A stretch of 64,000 bases of DNA from Aspidapion aeneum (taxonomy: Eukaryota > Arthropoda > Insecta > Coleoptera > Brentidae). A program made the position numbers and the translations under genes. Location: assembly GCA_963576565.1 (NCBI GenBank), contig OY755039.1:128076640-128140639 (forward strand), in the 5' to 3' direction. The notes beneath the pieces are model-generated. The model was not told the origin of the DNA. It made no database searches and saw only the letters and a list, made by a program, of their open reading frames with translations. The first letter of the stretch is position 1; every line of letters starts with the position of its first letter. This document shows, piece by piece, positions 57,464 to 64,000 of this stretch.

Positions 57464-58371
57464 TTCTTCTCCCTCCTGAATTGAAACAGCTTACTTTTGG
57501 CCTGGACATATTATTTGATGATTCGATTTCAAGGGCTCGAATCAACACTTCACTGCTATTATGGAAGCGTTCTCGACGAAGTAACTTTGCTAAGTCCGAG
57601 TCTCGTAATCCGTTAATAAAGCGATCTACCGTGAAGGGATCTCTGTAATTTTCTGGCATTTCTGGGTAAGCTAAATACATCAGCCTCCTAATATCTGCTT
57701 CATACTCTTGCAATGATTCTCCTGGTCTTTGCTGACGAATATTTAATTCTGACCAATGTAAATTTCGCAAGTGTTCGTCTCCATACCTTCTTTCTAACGC
57801 TGCCACTAAAGCGTTATAATTCTGTTTTTGTTCGACTGGAATGGACCGTAAAAGTCCCAGAGCAGGTTCTTGTAGAGCTACTAACAATGCTCTAGCTTTT
57901 TCCTCATCATCCCAACCATTTGCAGCAGCGGCAGCTTCAAACTGTTGTTTGTAAGTAGACCAGGAAGACGTACCATCGAAATTTGGAGGCTTAATGTTTT
58001 GGTTGGAATTCACAACACATCCCTGAGCTTTCATTTTGTTGTGTTCTTTTTGGAGCTGTATAAGCTGTTTTGACACGTCCTGGAATTTTTCTTCCATGGT
58101 TTGAAAAACTTCTTCCCTAACATTCTGTTCCTTTTCTTCTACATTCTGCAATTTATTTTGTACCTTTTGTTCCACACTATGCATTCTTTGAGTTATTTCT
58201 TCCTTAAGATCTTCGGTTGCAGTCTTAAACTCTTCTCTCAGCTGTTCGGAGTTGCTCTTTATTTGGTCAAAGTTTTCCGTTCTGGTTTTGTTTCATGGTC
58301 TGTCTTATATCGTTCTGGTTTTGAGCCATTTGAGCTGCGAGAGCCTGCATCATTTTAGTTAGATCTTCCAT
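57447..58371 (-). pseudogene. Gypsy gag (matrix/capsid), frameshift near the start
   Basis: Begins at ATG 58371 (MEDLTKMMQALAAQMAQNQN). Near 58277-58295 the frame changes, consistent with one extra base. The main frame holds a coiled coil (VEQKVQNKLQNVEEKEQNV) and capsid: NIKPPNFDGTSSWSTYKQQF, WDDEEKARALLVAL, RRYGDEHLRNLHWSELN, PYRD-like DPFTVDRFINGLRD. Confidence 0.85.
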
Positions 58372-59239
58372 CTTTGCTGATCCTTGTCTAGTAAGCATCA
58401 ACTTCCTGATAAATCACTTAAAACGTTTATTTTAGGGCTATAAAGCGAACGTCGAAGTCGGTTTTTCAATATCTCTTCCAATTCTTAAATAGAACCTAAT
58501 GGAATGTTCTGGAATATACTGGTAAATGCTACTCTTTCTGCTACTAGGCAAATGTAGAAGTCACTTTGTGATTATGTCTTTTGGTTCTCGAGTAGACCGT
58601 CGAAGAATGTTATGGAATATTCTAGAAATAATTTCTAATTCTTACTTTTAAAATAACTAAGCTACTGTCGAAGTCGGTATTTGTATATCTCTTCTAGTTT
58701 TTGAATAGAACGTCGTAGAATGTTATGGAATCTTCTAGAAATTCTTTCTAATTCTTACTTTTGAAATAACTCAACTAATGTCGAAATCGGTATTTGTATA
58801 TCTCTTCTAGTTTTTGAATAGAACGTCGTAGAATGTTATGGAATCTTCTAGAAATTCTTTTTAGTTCTTACTTTTGAAATGTCGAAGTCTCTTTTTGGAT
58901 ATTTCTTCTGGTTTTCGAATAGAGCGTCGTAGAAAGTGATGGAATATTCTAGAAATTTTTTCTAATTCTTACTTTTTAACTAACTAAGCTAATATCGAAG
59001 TCGATTCTTAAATATCTCTTTTGGTTTTTAAATAAATCAATATCGAACTTCTTCGAATATTTTGGAAAAATCACTTACTGTTTTTCTGTCCAATTGTCCT
59101 AGCCGGTGGTACTATGTAAGGGTAGTCTTTGCACTATTCAGTTCTGAATATTCTTGCAAAATCACTTACTGTTCTTCTTTTCAATTGTCCTAGCCGGTGG
59201 TACTATGTAAGGATAGTCTTTACACTATTTATTTCTTTT
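58372..59239. other. Gypsy leader with internal repeats
   Basis: Non-coding. Repeated blocks such as GAACGTCGTAGAATGTTATG (58708, 58820) and AATTGTCCTAGCCGGTGGTA (59090, 59185) show tandem duplication within the leader. Confidence 0.7.
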
Positions 59240-59260
59240 AATCTCACTTCTGACACCAAT
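59240..59260 (-). promoter_or_regulatory. Gypsy primer-binding site
   Basis: Directly inside the 5' LTR, the reverse strand reads TTGGTGTCAGAAGTGAG, a tRNA-3'-end-like TGG start. tRNA identity not assigned. Confidence 0.7.
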
Positions 59261-59693
59261 TGTTACAGGTTCACAACGACAAATTAAAACTCGCAATTGT
59301 TGAAAACGATACGTTAATTTATTCCGACAAATTATGTACAAAAACACGCACTTAAACTTACTAATAACTTGCTAATAATTCACTACTTTAATACGCTTAT
59401 TAACTTCGCGTTAACATCTAGCGATCACTACCATTGGTTATCTCTGACTGCCCGATGCAAGACGTCCGGCCCTATATATGAGGGTCTGCCTACAATTCGA
59501 GAATTTTCCATCTTTGTTCGATTCCGAATCATTCCGCCCTTTTCTGGAGCCGGACCGTTCACATACCAGTTCGTCACAGATAACGCAACTAAAACCTAGA
59601 TTAAGAATACAACCATGAAATACGTCAACCTAATACTACACTAAACCTAAATAAATTCTAACTATAAAATTTAAATAACTTAAATTTGTAACA
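59261..59693 (-). repeat. Gypsy 5' LTR
   Basis: Pairs with 53226-53658. Confidence 0.95.
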
Positions 59694-59697
59694 ATAT

Positions 59698-61854
59698 TAA
59701 TTATTAATAAAGTTATTAAAGAAAATCGAATTGAAAAAATAAAGTTTAACACCCTGTATCTCGGTTAGTACGAATTTTTGGACTAAGGTTCAATTTTTTG
59801 CACGAAGTTAGTTTTTCAGAAAATTTTATAAAACCTATAATAAACATGTTTTTTCGAAATAATCCCAAATTACGGACACCACTGCTACTTGTTTTTCCTA
59901 AACTTATCTTATAAGAGAATTCTGTTCTCCACAAAAACCGTTCTTTGCAATTTTCGAGGAAAAGGTTAGTTTTCGACAAAATTTTATAATGTTTTGGAGT
60001 TCTCCAGGGTGAAGTGGGTTACTATTCATTGTGGGTTTGAAAAAGAGATCCATTTCTTCACAAAAACAATTTAAAATTTTTTATTCTATGGTTAACATAC
60101 CCCGACGCGTTTCGAGCCAACTGCTCATTTTCAAGGGGAGTCAATAAATCTAAAAACAAAGCAAAACTTATCTAAATTGTACATTAGAAAGCTTGATAAA
60201 TTGAGACAGAAAATAAAACAAAAAATGTGATATACTTACAACAAAGAGTGCTTATTGATGACCATCCTAACAATGTCGATGTTCAAACTGAATTATACAT
60301 TCGATTGTGTAAGCTTTTTGATAAAATTATTTTAATTTGAATTATTAACAACAATTATTTTTTGGTATTTGGTAACACAGCTATGCTTTTAGTAAAGTAG
60401 GGACGGGACAAGTTTTTTAATTTGTCGGTTGTTGGAAATGGTTGGAATAAAGGTTTCAAGGAGTGTTTGTATTTATGAGTGGCAGGAAAGGGGGAGGGAG
60501 GGTGTATGTTAGAGGATTTTTATTGGTTAGTTGTATGTAAAAATGTTTATTTAAAAAGTTTTACTATGTTAGCGGCTTCTCTAAAATGATTAAGCACTAG
60601 ATCATTTAGACTTTTAAGATTGGGTTCCGCCTCTAATCTGGCAATCTCAATGCTGAAAATTTTATAAAACTGAAAAAAACAGCTTTAACAAAGATATTCG
60701 GATTCAGCGAGGTCGAATTAGCGGTTTATGGTCTGTTTTCAAAAAGTAATATGGTTTGGTTCTAGACCGAAAACGGAGAGCCTTTTTAAATTGTTTGCTC
60801 TAACTGTAGCTTGTAAACACCGTTTAAGGAGATAGGTATATGAGAAATATTGTTACAATTCGAATAGACGTCATGCATGAGCACCTTGGAAGCAGTCCTC
60901 TTGTTTACTTGTACTGTTAAGGACTAATTAAATTTCATAAGCCATTAACATATTGAATATCAGATTATGCATACTAGCAGACAATTAATCGGCCCTACAC
61001 TTCTGAAACAATTTGTTAAATATACAGCCAATTATGAGCGATGGACCGTCCGGTTATTCGTTATCTTGCTTTAAAAACAAGAATCTAACAGATAGCGTTT
61101 AACCAAGAAACGTCAAAATATCATACATTTTCATTGTTCTTTTAAGCAAAGATAACCTACCTCCGGAGCAAGGTTAATAGATAGTTTTTGGTCATGCCAA
61201 ATTTAGGCCCGATAACTTTACCGACAACGATAATTTTAACAATATTTGACAGTTCGAAATAGCATTTTTGATACCGATTTTAGTCGACGCCTATGGTGCG
61301 GTTATTTGTCGTTTGGTGTGTAAGACTATTACAGCCGAGATATTCAATAGATGGGGGAATACTTTGTGGTTTCTCTTGTATTAAACAAGTAGTTTACAAT
61401 GGAAATGTTTCATATTACCCCTTCGTTTTGACTATCGTGGGGTAATAGGAAACATCGTAATGGGGCAATAAGAAATATATAATAATTTTTGTAGCACTTT
61501 GATTTGAGTAGTAATGTTACCGTCAAATTTGACTAAAGTCCACAGTACACGGTCAATTTTTTAATTGATGACTAACAGGCTGAATTCTCGTACATAGCTT
61601 TGTTCGACCGAGACGCCTAACTTTTTCCTCTGCGAAAATTTTTGAAAGTTATTCTAACAGAATGCGCGGGCGCAGAAATCTTTTGAGCTTCGCACTAACT
61701 AAATCAATCATATGATTTTGGGGATAATGTTGCCATTTACTTTTAAACACATTTTTTAGGCAAGAGAAAAAAAACAGGTATTAACTCTCAAATTATCTCA
61801 AATTTATAAATTAATGAAGAAATTTTTTATTTTTTAATATGTAGCTTTTTTTAC
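59698..61854. other. Gene-less stretch with repeat debris
   Basis: Includes repeat ends (AACACCCTGTATCTCGG, 59750) and a block with CCCCGACGCGTTTCGAGCC (60100). No gene is supported. Confidence 0.45.
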
Positions 61855-62262
61855 TGTATTCTGCCCAGGCCATCTTACTCGTCTCTTGATTTCAGCTGTT
61901 TGGTTTGCTTTTTTAGTTTAATAATGTTATTAAGGCGATATCATCAGCATATCTTTGATGGTTCAAGTATCAGTGGCGCATTCAGGAATATGTCCTGGGG
62001 GGGGGCGAGGCCTCTTGGGGGGGGGGTCCCGAAGCCTCATGATGTCGAATATTAAGCTATTTTTTGTGTGTTTTTTTCTGAAATATGACGAAAATATGTA
62101 AAAAAATCTAAGGTTTGGGGGGGCCGGGCCCCAGGGCCCCCCTGGGTGCACCCATGCAAGTATAACAATGAAACTAAAATCAAAACAAACACAGATGAAG
62201 ATATTACGATCAGAATAAACCAAGAGAAAATTGAACAACTAGAGGAATATATACCTGGGACA
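61855..62262. pseudogene. Rearranged RTE fragments around a hAT-like MITE
   Basis: 61860-61960 is the reverse complement of RTE sequence (compare 44446-44510 and the YADD region at 26680). 62180-62262 is plus-strand (KTNTDEDITIRINQEKIEQL). The opposite orientations imply an inversion. Confidence 0.65.
61971..62155. repeat. hAT-like MITE, 185 bp
   Basis: Starts CAGTGGCGCATTC; right end CCTGGGTGCACCCATG is an imperfect mirror. CAAGTAT flanks both sides (7 bp visible of the usual 8). Confidence 0.75.
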
Positions 62263-62730
62263 AATTATTATTTGCTCCCTGTGGCACACCAGCATTTATT
62301 TGGTAAGAGTTGCAGTCCGGCTATCCAGTGCAACATAAATGGATCTATCCTTAAGGTAACTTTCAAACCAAGTGCAAAGTTTCGCCGACAATCCCATTGG
62401 TTTGAGCTTGTTGAGCAGATTTTCATGCCAGACTTTATCGAATGCTTTAGATATATCTAAGGCAATTGTTCTTGTTTCACCCCGCAACTCAATCGCTTTT
62501 TGCCATAAGTGAGTGACGTATGTAAGTAAATCGCCAGTTGACCTATATTTTCGAAATCCGTATTGCTTGTCGTTGATAATTTTGTACTTTTCCAAGTACT
62601 TGGTTAGGTGATTGTTCACAACTAATAAGCAATTGGTCTATAGTTTAACGGATCTGTCTTTTTTCCTTTCTTTGGAATGGGTTGTACTGCGGCAGACTTT
62701 CATGATGATGGATATACTCGTTGCCTATAA
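62263..62730 (-). pseudogene. Jockey-type RT fragment
   Basis: Minus-strand order: SAAVQPIPKKGKKTDPLNYRP (about 62640-62710), then QYGFRKYRSTGDLLTYVTH, IALDISKAFDKVWH, LNKLKPMGLSAKLCTWFESY (open 62296-62619). Cut just before the active site. Confidence 0.75.
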
Positions 62731-62798
62731 GATAAATTAAATAATTTTGCGAAAGTTGGGGTGTGCATTTGTAAAAATGATTTGTTGGCAATAAAGAA

Positions 62799-62833
<35 letters not shown>

Positions 62834-62834
62834 A
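62731..62834 (+). repeat. Retrotransposon 3' end with (ACTA)n tail
   Basis: TTGGCAATAAAGAATA followed by about 11 ACTA-type units. Confidence 0.6.
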
Positions 62835-63682
62835 GTGCACGGCATGGGAATATAACTTAACAAACGATTTACCATATACACACTACAGTATGCTGACGAC
62901 CAAGTAATTGTAGCTAATGATAAAGAAGACATGGAGTATATGATGAGAAAGTTAATGGAAGAATAGCAAAAGTGGGGATTAACAGTGAACGTGGACAAGA
63001 CACAGTACTTATGTATTGGAAACGAATCCAGTGAGTTAGAACTAGACAATGGACAAATAATATATCCATGCAATGAGTATGTATACTTGGGTGTCACATT
63101 TGATAAGACAGGAACAGACTGTAAAGAACTGGAAAAAAGAATAGTAAAAGCAAAAAAGTTTATTGGATGTCTTAACAGTATTTTATGGAGCAGAGAGATC
63201 AAAAAGATTGTAAAATTTAACATATATGAAACAATGGTGCAAAGCACGCTGTTTATGGAATAGAGACTTGTCGCGTAACATAAAAATACAAAACAAAAAT
63301 GGAAAGTGTCGAAATGGATGCAATAAGAAAATCAATGAGAATATCTAGAACAGATCACATAAGAAATAAGATCATAAAAGAAAGAATGGGAATCGAGGGA
63401 AGCATAACGGATGACATCACTAAAAGGCAACTGATATGATACGGCCATGTACAACGGATGAACGACGAAAGATAACAAAAGCAGGTCCTAGAATCGCAAC
63501 CAATAGGGCGCAGAGAAAGAGGGCGTCCCAAACTAGATTGGAAAAGTCAATCCAAATATCAATGAGCCAAAAAATCGGACAGAAGATGAATGTTAGGATC
63601 GAAGGAGGTGAAGAATAGGCGTCGGGCAACGTGGAAAAACGTTGTAAACCTACTAAATAAAAAAAATAAATAAATAAAAAAT
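62835..63682 (+). pseudogene. RTE-like retrotransposon 3' fragment
   Basis: Same family as 17701-19232: KVHGMGI-like start, YADDQVIVANDKEDMEYM, LCIGNESSELELDNGQII (open 62985-63263), then QLI.YGHVQRMND and RRERGRPKLDW-like tail with frameshifts. Ends in an AAATA-rich tail next to the env-like frame, so it is a 5'-truncated insertion. Confidence 0.8.
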
Positions 63683-64000
63683 ACATCAGCAACCGACTAT
63701 GTCATTCATTACCTACAGCCAGGAATATATGTTGAACAAATTGGTCAAGCAATAATTGATAGAGGCACGTTTACGATGGAATTAAAATTTAACAAAGTCA
63801 AAATAAGTAACGTGAATAATTCAATATCACTGTGCCTCACTAATTTATCTTTGCAAGAAAAGCAAAAAGAAATAGATTGGATGAATAGAGGAATGCAGCA
63901 AGTTACTACACATTACCGTCCGAAAAGGGGACTAGTTGGCAGAATACTTACTTCTCTCTTCGGAGTTAACGACGAAGTTTATATGAATATCAATGAACTA
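63683..64000 (+). pseudogene. LTR-element envelope (F-like) fragment, cut by the window edge
   Basis: Open frame with no start: DYVIHYLQPGIYVEQIG, ISLCLTNLSLQEKQKEIDW, then a furin-like HYRPKRG followed by a Gly/Leu-rich stretch and LFGVNDEV. Cleavage site plus following hydrophobic segment matches baculovirus-F-like env proteins of insect errantiviruses and some BEL or Gypsy elements, which mediate membrane fusion. Its 5' side is lost at the RTE insertion; the rest lies outside. Confidence 0.6.

Larger units (their letters stand above)
53226..59693 (-). mobile_element. Gypsy LTR retrotransposon, 6,468 bp
   Basis: Two 433-bp LTRs differ at six sites counted by eye (about 1.4 percent). Target duplication ATAT (53222-53225 and 59694-59697). 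Transcription is leftward. Internal order is gag, zinc knuckle and protease, RT-RNase H, integrase, the Gypsy order. Two stops and two or more frameshifts make it non-autonomous. Confidence 0.95.

Noticed and set aside
62791..62834. CRISPR-like or satellite array
   Set aside because: Simple ACTA repeats without spacers, best read as a retrotransposon tail.

Overview
The window is a stack of mobile elements with no recognisable host gene, tRNA or rRNA. Its AT-rich base composition, canonical GT-AG introns and element types (RTE-, CR1- and Jockey-like non-LTR retrotransposons, a Gypsy LTR element, hAT relics, foldback MITEs, a Polinton/Maverick) point to an arthropod nuclear genome, most likely an insect such as a beetle or bug. 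The species cannot be named from the sequence.

The centrepiece, at 26831-44384, is a complete 17,554-bp Polinton (Maverick), a virus-like self-synthesising DNA transposon. It has 565-bp terminal inverted repeats that differ at one position by eye, starts with AG, ends with CT, and is flanked by a perfect 6-bp target duplication, TATCAC. It carries a protein-primed DNA polymerase B, a retroviral-type integrase with a chromodomain, a packaging ATPase, an adenovirus-like cysteine protease, double-jelly-roll major capsid and penton-like minor capsid proteins, a PLA2-fold protein, a hydrophobic pX-like protein and several small or unknown genes. At least two small genes are spliced. Four core genes (polymerase, ATPase, pX-like protein, PW-like protein) each carry one visible lesion, while capsid, protease, PLA2 protein and integrase read open.

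This Polinton sits inside an RTE-like retrotransposon (25385-26830 and 44385-45000). That retrotransposon may itself sit inside an older, inverted Polinton: a decayed polymerase with two intron-like interruptions lies to the left (23790-25215) and a diverged Polinton terminal repeat lies to the right (46065-46345).

Left flank (1-23.8 kb): foldback repeats; a hAT relic; a CR1-like fragment; a tandem duplication; a 2.46-kb terminal-inverted-repeat element whose only gene is a decayed cysteine-rich CXC-domain protein (9724-12180); a second hAT relic broken by a non-LTR insertion; a 5-kb element built of palindromic modules with an RTE insertion (14877-19889); and two MITEs.

Right flank (45-64 kb): small repeats, a GGTTCGG foldback, RTE and Jockey-like fragments, a 2.3-kb hairpin element with a MITE near its centre (50741-53070), a 6.5-kb Gypsy element with 433-bp LTRs (53226-59693), and at the edge an LTR-element env-like fragment (63683-64000). 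RNA-templated elements have repeatedly landed in DNA elements and the reverse, so relative insertion order can be read at several places.
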